A DNA stretch of 8,077 bases from Petrotoga sp. UBA5851 (GTDB lineage Bacteria > Thermotogota > Thermotogae > Petrotogales > Petrotogaceae): the NCBI GenBank assembly GCA_002431635.1, contig DJGH01000071.1, forward strand, positions 3,262-11,338. Direction: 5' to 3'. Position 1 is the first letter of the stretch, and every line of letters begins with the position of its first letter. The notes beneath the pieces are model-generated. The model worked only from the letters and a program-made list of their open reading frames with translations. It was not told the DNA's origin and made no database searches. Shown one piece after another: positions 1 through 6,205 of this stretch. A program made the translations under genes and the position numbers.

Positions 1-1
1 G

Positions 2-883
2 ATTGATCAGGAGAGTGCAATAAACACTTTTAAAAAATTCCATCCTCATCACAAATTAAGAACAGAATCAAAATTCCTTGACTTTTTCAGTAAAATGAAG
101 TTTCTATACAATCAAGAAAATTACCAACAGGCTTTAAACGAAGTATATGCTTTCAAATCCGACTATATAGACTATCCGCTCCGTGATGAACTTGATATTT
201 GGAAAGCCATAATCACTTTTCATTTAGATCCTGAAAAAGCCAAGCATCTTTACAACACATTTGATCATACAAAATACTCTAAAAAATTATCTTTCACATA
301 TCTTAAAAATCTTCTTGAAAATAAGAACGATACTCTTCTGAGTTTATACGAAAAATACGGGCTACATGTTCCTCCTAATACTATTTTGATAGCTGAAGGC
401 GAAAATCCAAATAATGAAGGATACCTTTTATTGGATGGAGGAATGAAAGTTGGACGTTATTCTGGAAACAAAGAAATACTTCTTTCGATAATACAAAAAG
501 GCGATTTTTTTGGTGAAGCAGGGATGTTTAATTCCAACTGCCGTATGGCAACAGTATATACTGACGTGTACTGTGATGTGGTAAAAATGTCCGGTGAAAA
601 ATTAAAATCAGTTATTTCACAATTTCCTGCATTAGGCATGAAGATGGTAAAATGTCAAATAAGCAGAATAACTTTTTTGGATGAACTTTTTAAAACAGTT
701 TGCATTACCAATAAGAGAGAACGTATTACAAGTATAATTGATACGTATCTGGACAAATTCATAACCGTAGGAATAACTCTGAATGAGTTTACATCATTAA
801 CAAACTGTACTCAAAGAGAAGTACTGGAAATATTCAGCAACCGAAAGATAAAAATTGATTCCACAGGTCACATAAAAACATAA
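2..883 (+). CDS. CRP/FNR-type cyclic-nucleotide-binding regulator with helical N-terminal extension (5' end outside window)
   Basis: The frame is open from base 2 with no stop, so the first ATG in the window (95) is probably internal and the gene starts upstream. The first ~110 visible residues are helical and TPR-like (for example YNQENYQQALNEVY, then DELDIWKAI). A cyclic-nucleotide-binding beta-roll follows (about bases 350-640). Its phosphate-binding cassette is recognisable: G-D-F-F-G-E-A-G-M-F, then C-R-M-A-T-V, with Glu at 515-517 and Arg at 542-544, the positions of Glu72 and Arg82 in E. coli CRP. The next residue is Met where CRP has Ser83, so the ligand may not be cAMP. After a long helix, the C-terminus looks like a Crp-type winged helix (TLNEFTSLTNCTQREVLEIF). 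It ends 4 bases before the stop of the convergent aldolase, with no convincing terminator between. Its targets are unknown. Family assignment is firm; the N-terminal domain name is inference. Confidence 0.85.
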   Translation: MDQESAINTFKKFHPHHKLRTESKFLDFFSKMKFLYNQENYQQALNEVYAFKSDYIDYPLRDELDIWKAIITFHLDPEKAKHLYNTFDHTKYSKKLSFTYLKNLLENKNDTLLSLYEKYGLHVPPNTILIAEGENPNNEGYLLLDGGMKVGRYSGNKEILLSIIQKGDFFGEAGMFNSNCRMATVYTDVYCDVVKMSGEKLKSVISQFPALGMKMVKCQISRITFLDELFKTVCITNKRERITSIIDTYLDKFITVGITLNEFTSLTNCTQREVLEIFSNRKIKIDSTGHIKT

Positions 884-887
884 TGAC

Positions 888-1523
888 TCACTGTTTATAA
901 TGTTTCAAATATTTCTCCCTTAACTGTGCGGCTTGCTCAGGAGAAATAATCGAAACATTTCCACATGAAAGAGCAACTATATAGATCTGAGCAGTTTTTT
1001 CACAGACAAGTGATGCTGTAATTGCTTCATTTATCGAATCACCTATAGTAACCAAACCGTGATTTTTCATAATTGCTGCATTATTCTTTCCCATAGCTTC
1101 TACAACATTATACGCAAGTTCTTCAGATCCGGCTGATGCAAACTGAGCAACGAGAATTTCTTCACCGCAGATCATAACTGAATCTTCTATAAGAGAAGGA
1201 ATTTTTTCGCATACTAGAGAAACAGCACTGGAAAAAACGGGATGAGTGTGAATTACCGCTTTTATATCTTTTCTTGCGTTATAAAGTGCAATATGCATTT
1301 TGAGTTCAGAAGAAGGTTTATGCTCAGAAAGCATTATCTGCCCCTTCATATCTGTAACTGATATATCTTTGCGTGTAAGTTTTTCATAGGGAAAGTTTGA
1401 TGGAGTAATAAAGATTCTTTCACCATCACTGATAGAAACGTTTCCCCATGTTCCTTTTACTAAATTTTCAGCTACTATTCTTCTACATCCTTCAATCACA
1501 CTATCTTTATATTCGTCAAACAT
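888..1523 (-). CDS. class II aldolase/adducin family sugar-phosphate aldolase (FucA-like)
   Basis: A 211-residue zinc-dependent aldolase, close to the 215 residues of E. coli L-fuculose-1-phosphate aldolase, with matching numbering. It has the GNVSI loop (27-31), S71-S72 of the phosphate site, catalytic Glu73, zinc ligands His92 and His94 in HTHP, and His155 in NHG. FucA cleaves L-fuculose-1-phosphate to DHAP and L-lactaldehyde in the cytoplasm. Here Glu113 replaces the FucA catalytic Tyr113 (stretch IPSLIEDSVMICG), a pattern common in the wider family that also holds 5-deoxyribulose/methylthioribulose-phosphate aldolases and epimerases, so the substrate is not settled. The ATG start at 1523 is fixed by AAGGAGG (1536-1530) six bases upstream. 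No kinase or isomerase of a fucose pathway is visible. It is transcribed divergently from the debranching enzyme from a strong promoter at 1555-1583. Confidence 0.9.
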   Translation of the reverse strand: MFDEYKDSVIEGCRRIVAENLVKGTWGNVSISDGERIFITPSNFPYEKLTRKDISVTDMKGQIMLSEHKPSSELKMHIALYNARKDIKAVIHTHPVFSSAVSLVCEKIPSLIEDSVMICGEEILVAQFASAGSEELAYNVVEAMGKNNAAIMKNHGLVTIGDSINEAITASLVCEKTAQIYIVALSCGNVSIISPEQAAQLREKYLKHYKQ

Positions 1524-1545
1524 CTATTTCCTCCTTAAGTCTGTT

Positions 1546-1551
1546 TATAAT
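1546..1551 (+). promoter_or_regulatory. putative -10 box for the debranching-enzyme gene
   Basis: A perfect TATAAT on the plus strand, about 26 bases before the GTG start at 1577. No good -35 is present at 16-18 bases upstream (that area reads ATCTATTT), so this promoter is predicted to be weaker than its divergent partner or to need an activator. The expected start near 1558 would give a leader of about 19 bases, just enough for the ribosome binding site at 1565-1572. It overlaps the aldolase promoter, so the two probably cannot be occupied together. Confidence 0.5.
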
Positions 1552-1560
1552 CAGATTATA
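1546..1560. repeat. 15-base perfect palindrome spanning both divergent -10 boxes
   Basis: TATAATCAGATTATA consists of 7-base inverted arms around a central A. The left arm contains the plus-strand TATAAT and the right arm contains the minus-strand TATAAT. The symmetry may simply be two back-to-back -10 boxes, or it may also be an operator for a dimeric regulator. The symmetry is seen directly; the regulatory role is inference. Confidence 0.7.
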
Positions 1561-1583
1561 TCAAAGAGGTGATATAGTGTCAA
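1555..1583 (-). promoter_or_regulatory. consensus sigma-70 promoter of the aldolase gene
   Basis: Read on the minus strand, TTGACA lies at 1583-1578. It is separated by exactly 17 bases from TATAAT at 1560-1555, with an extended -10 TG dinucleotide one base upstream of the hexamer (TGaTATAAT). Both hexamers match the consensus fully. The expected transcription start is near 1548, giving a leader of about 25 bases that carries the AAGGAGG site. The -35 box overlaps the GTG start codon and second codon of the divergent debranching-enzyme gene. Confidence 0.85.
1565..1572 (+). promoter_or_regulatory. ribosome binding site fixing the GTG start of the debranching enzyme
   Basis: AGAGGTGA lies 4 bases before GTG at 1577 (7 bases from the GAGG core). 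It argues against the upstream in-frame ATG at 1448, which lies inside the opposite-strand aldolase gene, upstream of the promoter, and would add residues with no likeness to the family. It also argues against ATG 1604, which would cut into the conserved N-terminus. Confidence 0.8.
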
Positions 1584-3493
1584 TTCTGAAAAATTACTCT
1601 GAAATGGAGTACCTTATTGCAAATGGACTTGGTGGAAGTTCTTCTGCATGCGCTAGTGGATTGAACACCAGAAGATATCATTCTATTCTTTCCGCAGCAC
1701 TCAATCCTCCAGTTAACAGGAGGATATTTGTATCTCGTGTTTCAGAAATAGCAGTAGTAGATGATTCAACATATATATTAAGCACTTTGAAGACTGTTAA
1801 CGGTTTTTTAGAAAGTGGATATGAAAATATATTATCGTTCAAGTATGAAGGGTTTCCTGTATGGGAATTCAAAGCAGGTTCAAATATAATAGAAAAAGGT
1901 ATTTTTATGATAAAAAACAGAAACATGAGCGTTCTCTTCTATAAAAACATTTTTGGTAAAGAGTTAACTCTTACTATAACTCCGTATTTCAATGACCGTG
2001 ATGTTCATTCAAACACTCTTCCGGGAAGCATTAGAATAAATATTTTGAGATTTTCTCAGAATTTTGTTTTATTTGGAACAAACTTCCTTAATTCCATATC
2101 GCTCAAAACAGACGGAGAAATTCAAGAGTACTCTCATACTTTGAATAATGTTTTCTATGATGCTGAAAATGAACGAGGACTTTTTGCATACGAGGAGATA
2201 ATTTCCAAGGTACGTATAACAAAAAAGTTGCTTCCTCAAGAAAGCTTTTATATAATCTTTGGTGCCAACGATGATGTAAGTGATGTTGATCCTTTTACTG
2301 CCCTATCTTCTGAAAAAGAAAGAATTATTAGTATTTCAAGCTCTTCTTCAGATAATACCATAAAACGTTTGCTTATTGCCGCCGATACCTTTATAATGAA
2401 AAGAAAAAGTACAGGAAAACATACCATAATCGCAGGTTTTCCATGGTTTACGGATTGGGGCAGAGATACTATGATTGCTCTTGAAGGTCTATTACTCTAT
2501 ACCCAAAATTATTCTGTAGCAAAGGAAGTAATAGAAAATTTTGTAAATAATCTTCAAAATGGACTTATTCCAAATGTATTTGATGATTATTCCGGACAAC
2601 CCAAAGGATATAATACTGCTGATGCAACACTTTGGCTTTTTTATGCGTTGTATAAATACTATACATTTACACACAATGATATGTTTTTGAAAAAAATGTA
2701 TCCTTTTTTATATGAAATTATAAAAAAACATATTTCAGGAACAGATTATAACATACATATGGATGAAGATTATCTTATATATGCAGGAAATAAAAATACT
2801 CAGCTAACCTGGATGGATGTAAAAGTGGAAGATTGGTCCGTAACTCCTAGATATGGCAAAACTGTTGAGGTTAACGCTCTATGGTTCAATGCTTTAAATA
2901 TAATGACCTATTTTTCAAAAGTATTAAATGCTGAGTTTGAATATGAGTATCTTATTGAAAAAGTAAAGTACAGTTTTAATGAAAAATTCTGGAATTCAAA
3001 AGATAACTGTCTTTATGATGTTATAAACGAAGAAGGAAAGGACTTTAGTTTCAGGCCAAATCAAATATTTGCTGTCAGTCTTCCATTTGATATTCTTTCA
3101 AGAGAAAAAGAAAAACAGATTATCGATAAGGTTTTAGAAGAACTTTATATTCCCTATGGTCTGCGAACTCTTTCTCCAAAGGATCCAAGATATATCGGCA
3201 TATATGTTGGAGACAGATGGACACGCGATGGAGCTTATCATCAGGGAAATGCTTGGCCTTATCTTCTGGGACATTTCCTATATGCTTTTTTGAAGATAAA
3301 CGACTTTTCAAAAGAATCCAAAGTTATAGTAAAAAAACTGCTCGCTCCGATTGAAGATATGATAAATACAGACTGGTGTGGAACCATTCCGGAAATAATA
3401 GAAGGAAACTGGCCTCATGAAAAAAAAGGCTGCTTTTCACAGGCCTGGTCTGTAGGAGAAATATTAAGAATAATCCTTGAAGTAAACAAATAG
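1577..3493 (+). CDS. glycogen debranching enzyme (amylo-alpha-1,6-glucosidase, GH133 type)
   Basis: A 638-residue cytoplasmic protein of the bacterial/archaeal debranching family, which hydrolyses alpha-1,6-linked glucosyl residues at glycogen branch points. The N-terminal GDE_N domain opens with the family hallmark Y-L-I-A-N-G-L-G-G (12-20) and S-G-L-N-T-R-R-Y-H (27-35). The C-terminal (alpha/alpha)6-barrel (about 265-638) carries F-P-W-F-T-D-W-G-R-D-T, with Asp297 the likely catalytic acid, then TADATLWLFYAL, TWMD (Asp414), VEVNALWFNAL and PEIIEGNWPHEKKGCFSQAWS (Glu609/Glu615 region) near the end. It lacks the separate 4-alpha-glucanotransferase domain of eukaryotic debranching enzymes, and its length is typical of the short prokaryotic form. 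The start is GTG with AGAGGTGA upstream. It runs divergently from the aldolase and ends inside a terminator hairpin shared with the transporter operon. Family is certain; exact polymer preference (glycogen or maltodextrin) is not. Confidence 0.93.
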   Translation: MSILKNYSEMEYLIANGLGGSSSACASGLNTRRYHSILSAALNPPVNRRIFVSRVSEIAVVDDSTYILSTLKTVNGFLESGYENILSFKYEGFPVWEFKAGSNIIEKGIFMIKNRNMSVLFYKNIFGKELTLTITPYFNDRDVHSNTLPGSIRINILRFSQNFVLFGTNFLNSISLKTDGEIQEYSHTLNNVFYDAENERGLFAYEEIISKVRITKKLLPQESFYIIFGANDDVSDVDPFTALSSEKERIISISSSSSDNTIKRLLIAADTFIMKRKSTGKHTIIAGFPWFTDWGRDTMIALEGLLLYTQNYSVAKEVIENFVNNLQNGLIPNVFDDYSGQPKGYNTADATLWLFYALYKYYTFTHNDMFLKKMYPFLYEIIKKHISGTDYNIHMDEDYLIYAGNKNTQLTWMDVKVEDWSVTPRYGKTVEVNALWFNALNIMTYFSKVLNAEFEYEYLIEKVKYSFNEKFWNSKDNCLYDVINEEGKDFSFRPNQIFAVSLPFDILSREKEKQIIDKVLEELYIPYGLRTLSPKDPRYIGIYVGDRWTRDGAYHQGNAWPYLLGHFLYAFLKINDFSKESKVIVKKLLAPIEDMINTDWCGTIPEIIEGNWPHEKKGCFSQAWSVGEILRIILEVNK

Positions 3494-3520
3494 ACGGAGA
3501 ATACTCTCCGTCTATTTGTT
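3485..3520. terminator. bidirectional intrinsic terminator between converging genes
   Basis: A perfect 16-bp inverted repeat (3485-3500 with 3505-3520) with a 4-base loop ATAC. The GC-rich core GACGGAGA/TCTCCGTC is followed on either strand by the T-rich run TATTTGTT, so it can stop transcripts from both sides. The left arm includes the last codons and the TAG stop of the debranching enzyme, and the right arm ends 3 bases before the stop codon of the solute-binding protein gene. Confidence 0.88.
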
Positions 3521-3523
3521 GGT

Positions 3524-4744
3524 TTACCACTTAATCCATTCAGGCTTTTCCCAGTCGCCTGTTTTATATTTTTCGGGATAAACTGCTTTCCATGCGCCGT
3601 TCTTCTGCCATTGAAAGATAATACCTGTAGCTCCGTCTTCTCCACCATATCTGAGATCATGGAACTCATCGAATACAACAGGAGCAACACCTTTCTTACC
3701 GCCCATCGGGAAATATACCTTTTCAAGTGATTTTATAACCTCATCCTTATTATTGGGATCCTTAGCCATTTCAAGTGCCTCTTTCAGAACGTATAAAGCA
3801 TTGTAGGCCGGAAATGATATAAAACCAGGAGCCATTGAATATATTTTTTTATGCTCCTCAAAAAATTTCATAGTATTTGCAGTGAGTGGTGCAGGACCAC
3901 CGTTAGGATATGCCGATGTCTCATACAGACACTTTCCACTAGTCTGCTCATAAAATTCTGGTTTAAGAGCTGCTGCTATTGCTCCGACAAGTGCTGCATT
4001 TACCTTAAGGTCATACCACTGCTTTGCAAACTGAATACCATCTTGTGTCACTATTGCATCAATTATTATCTGAGCACCGGCATCTGTTGCCTTTTTAAAA
4101 GTTGCAGAAAAATCATTTGTTCCTGCAGGAAAATAATCAGTATAAACGATCTCAACTCCAGCCTTTTTAGCTATCTCAGCAGCTGTTTCCGCTATCTGTT
4201 TGGCATAAACTAAATCAACAGATATAATAGCTGCTTTTTTGATACCATATTTTGGAACGAGTGAGTTAGCGATGAACTCGCCGATAGATCTTCCTTGGGC
4301 TATAGAATCCAAAGTTCCGACTCTGAAATAGTATTTGTATTTATTATAGTCTTTTCTGATAAAATTTATTATGTCAGGACTTGCTGCACCTGTTCCAAGC
4401 CATATTATCTTCCTCATAGCCATTTCATCCATTGAAGCTAAAACGGGTCCTGTACCTACTCCGCCGATAAGAAAATCTATCCTGTCTCTTGTAACCAGCT
4501 TCATTATTCCGCTTTTCATTTTTTCAGCACTGTTTTCATCATCCTGATATACAAGTTCGATCTTCTTACCTAGTATTCCGCCTGCAGCATTTATTTCTTT
4601 TGCAGCCATATCAACAGCATTTTTTACCCATACACCGTTTTCCTGCTGTAAAGTAGCTATTACCCCAATCTTCCATGTTGAAGCAGAGAAAACTGTTAAT
4701 ACTGCTAAAAGCGAGAAAAAAGTTAATAAAAAAAGTTTTTTCAT
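3524..4744 (-). CDS. HAAT-family ABC transporter periplasmic solute-binding protein (LivJ/LivK-like)
   Basis: A 406-residue type I periplasmic binding protein (Peripla_BP_6). It would capture the solute and deliver it to LivHMGF. A signal peptide (KK, then a hydrophobic stretch to about residue 18) has a probable signal peptidase I site near VFS-A or FSA-S (20-21). There is no lipobox Cys, so it is soluble in a periplasm. Family features are INAAGGILGKKIEL (51-64), Asp68-Asp69 and the first-lobe GTGAASPDI (117-125). The C-terminus (about 380-406, YPEKYKTGDWEKPEW) is typical. Compared with E. coli LivJ, the Ala-Ala-Thr pocket motif reads Gly-Ala-Ala-Ser here and the preceding Ser-rich loop is G-V-G-T-G-P, so leucine binding cannot be assumed. 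Last gene of the operon, 17 bases after livF, with an excellent AAGGAGG (4758-4752) seven bases before ATG. Amino acids are the default guess; amides or other small acids are possible. Confidence 0.9.
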   Translation of the reverse strand: MKKLFLLTFFSLLAVLTVFSASTWKIGVIATLQQENGVWVKNAVDMAAKEINAAGGILGKKIELVYQDDENSAEKMKSGIMKLVTRDRIDFLIGGVGTGPVLASMDEMAMRKIIWLGTGAASPDIINFIRKDYNKYKYYFRVGTLDSIAQGRSIGEFIANSLVPKYGIKKAAIISVDLVYAKQIAETAAEIAKKAGVEIVYTDYFPAGTNDFSATFKKATDAGAQIIIDAIVTQDGIQFAKQWYDLKVNAALVGAIAAALKPEFYEQTSGKCLYETSAYPNGGPAPLTANTMKFFEEHKKIYSMAPGFISFPAYNALYVLKEALEMAKDPNNKDEVIKSLEKVYFPMGGKKGVAPVVFDEFHDLRYGGEDGATGIIFQWQKNGAWKAVYPEKYKTGDWEKPEWIKW

Positions 4745-4761
4745 CTTCCATCCTCCTTATT

Positions 4762-5469
4762 TTATATGCCTAGATAGGCATTACGAATAGAATTATCTTT
4801 CGTAAGATCTTTGGGATTACCTTCCCATTTAATCTTACCGTGTTCAAATATCGATATCTTATCAGCTATTGGCATTACCATCGTTGCATCCTGTTCAACA
4901 ATAAGTATGGTTTTTCCTGTACTTCTTATTTTTTTAATTCCTTCAAAAATTTGTTCCTTAATAACATGTGCAAGACCCATAGAGGGTTCGTCCAGCAAAA
5001 GCACTTTCGGATTAAGCATTATTGCTCTTCCTATTGCAAGCATCTGCTGTTCTCCGCCACTCATAGTACCGGCCTTCTGAGTTATTCGTTCTTTAAGTCT
5101 CGGGAAAATTTCGAAAACAAAGTCCATACTGTTCTTTTTACTTTTGGTACTTTCATAAACCATAGCAATCTCAAGATTTTCCTTCACACTCAGATCTGGA
5201 AAAAGTCTTCTGTTCTCTGGCGAAAGTGAAACTCCCATCCGTGCGATTTCAAATGTCTTTCTGCCCGTGATCTCATTACCTAAGAAAAAAATACTTCCCT
5301 TGGCTGGAATAACTGAACCGGTGATTACTTTAAGCAAGGTTGATTTTCCCGCGCCGTTTGGTCCAAGTACAGCGTGACACTCGCCTTCGTGTATATCAAG
5401 ATTCATATCTTCAAGTACTATGGCTTTGGCATAACCTGCAGTTATATTTTTTAAACTAAGGATTAACAA
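4762..5469 (-). CDS. livF: branched-chain amino acid-type ABC transporter ATP-binding protein LivF
   Basis: A 235-residue ABC ATPase, the length usual for LivF, which powers the LivHM permease at the inner face of the membrane as a heterodimer with LivG. Walker A is GPNGAGKST (36-44). The Q-loop position is Glu85 in SPENRRLFP, a LivF trait. The signature is MSGGEQQ (136-142), Walker B is VLLLDEP (156-162), and the switch region is IVEQD (190-194) with Gln in place of His, also typical of LivF. I place the start at TTG 5469: it gives the normal N-terminus (LSLKNITAGY) and has AAGGAGG eight bases upstream. An in-frame ATG at 5514 would add 15 atypical residues read from inside livG and has only a distant GAGG. 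With the TTG start it overlaps the end of livG by 14 bases, which suggests translational coupling. Confidence 0.93.
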   Translation of the reverse strand: MLILSLKNITAGYAKAIVLEDMNLDIHEGECHAVLGPNGAGKSTLLKVITGSVIPAKGSIFFLGNEITGRKTFEIARMGVSLSPENRRLFPDLSVKENLEIAMVYESTKSKKNSMDFVFEIFPRLKERITQKAGTMSGGEQQMLAIGRAIMLNPKVLLLDEPSMGLAHVIKEQIFEGIKKIRSTGKTILIVEQDATMVMPIADKISIFEHGKIKWEGNPKDLTKDNSIRNAYLGI

Positions 5470-6205
5470 GAGCTGCCCCTCCTTTTCCCAGATAAGATTC
5501 AATAACCTGCTCATTTTTTATTATTTCCTCGGGAGTACCTTGGGCAATTACCTGACCATAATCAACTGCAACTACTCTTTCGACTATTTTCATAAACTCT
5601 TTCAGCCTATGCTCAATAAGAATAATAGAAGTACCTTTTTCATTAATTTTTATTATTACATTAGCAATAGGCTCTATTTCAGAGTGTGTAAGTCCAGCAA
5701 ACGGCTCATCAAGTAAAACAACCTCAGGTTTCACAGCTAGGGCCTTTGCTACTTCCAGCTTTTTTAAATATCCTTGAGGAAGTAGTTGAGTTTTTACCTT
5801 TCTCACTTCAGAAAGTTCACATACTTCAATTACGTGATCTATCCACTCTTTTCTCTCTTTTTCATTTTTTATAAACTGTTTCATTCTGGGTGAAAGAGTA
5901 GCAATTTTTATATTTTCGTATACTTCCAGATCTTTAAACGGTTTCACTATCTGAAAAGTTCTTACAAGTCCCATACAAGCAATTTTTTCCGGCTGATATC
6001 CCACAATATTTTTATTGTTAAAGATAATTTCTCCACTGTCAGGAAGTATGAATCCGGATATAAGATTAAATATAGTAGTTTTACCCGCACCGTTAGGACC
6101 AAGTATACCAAGTCTTTCACCTTTTCCCAGTGAGAAGTTTATATCATTACTTGCTCTTAATCCACCAAAATTTTTATTAAGGTTTTTTATCTCCAGTATG
6201 TTCAT
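5456..6205 (-). CDS. livG: branched-chain amino acid-type ABC transporter ATP-binding protein LivG
   Basis: A 249-residue ABC ATPase partnering LivF. Walker A is GPNGAGKTT (36-44). The Q-loop is RTFQ (Gln85), as in the LivG family. The signature loop reads LLPQGYLKKLEVAKAL (141-156), with the Leu-Pro-x-Gly form usual in LivG in place of LSGGQ. Walker B is VVLLDEP (162-168), and the H-loop is IEHRLKE with His199. The start ATG at 6205 overlaps the livM stop as ATGA, with GAGGTGA just upstream inside livM. The segment between Q-loop and signature is rather short and Lys/Glu-rich (EKERKEW). All catalytic residues are intact, so it should be active. Confidence 0.95.
   Translation of the reverse strand: MNILEIKNLNKNFGGLRASNDINFSLGKGERLGILGPNGAGKTTIFNLISGFILPDSGEIIFNNKNIVGYQPEKIACMGLVRTFQIVKPFKDLEVYENIKIATLSPRMKQFIKNEKERKEWIDHVIEVCELSEVRKVKTQLLPQGYLKKLEVAKALAVKPEVVLLDEPFAGLTHSEIEPIANVIIKINEKGTSIILIEHRLKEFMKIVERVVAVDYGQVIAQGTPEEIIKNEQVIESYLGKGGAALVNP
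5478..5484 (-). promoter_or_regulatory. ribosome binding site for livF inside the livG coding sequence
   Basis: AAGGAGG (minus strand) lies eight bases before TTG 5469. It sits in the last codons of livG, where it encodes part of GKGGAALVNP. Ribosomes finishing livG would pass straight over it, consistent with coupled synthesis of the two ATPases in similar amounts. It decides the start of livF. Confidence 0.75.

Noticed and set aside
874..917. AAACAT...ATGTTT inverted repeat between the regulator and aldolase genes as a terminator
   Set aside because: The arms are only six AT bases with a loop of about 18, no GC core and no proper T tract; expected by chance in AT-rich DNA.
1546..1560. Palindrome as a CRP/FNR binding site for the neighbouring regulator
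   Set aside because: It does not resemble TGTGA-N6-TCACA or TTGAT-N4-ATCAA. Back-to-back -10 boxes explain it more simply, so no regulator is assigned.
1448..1576. N-terminal extension of the debranching enzyme from ATG 1448
   Set aside because: It lies within the opposite-strand aldolase gene and upstream of the likely promoter, gives a hydrophobic peptide unlike the family, and has no ribosome binding site. GTG 1577 with AGAGGTGA fits better.
4840..5229. Long open frame on the plus strand opposite livF, and other long plus-strand frames at 3851-4213, 7189-7662
   Set aside because: They are antisense to well-conserved transporter genes, have no ribosome binding sites or recognisable domains, and their composition (Cys/Ser-rich or Lys/Thr-rich) is that of a complement frame.
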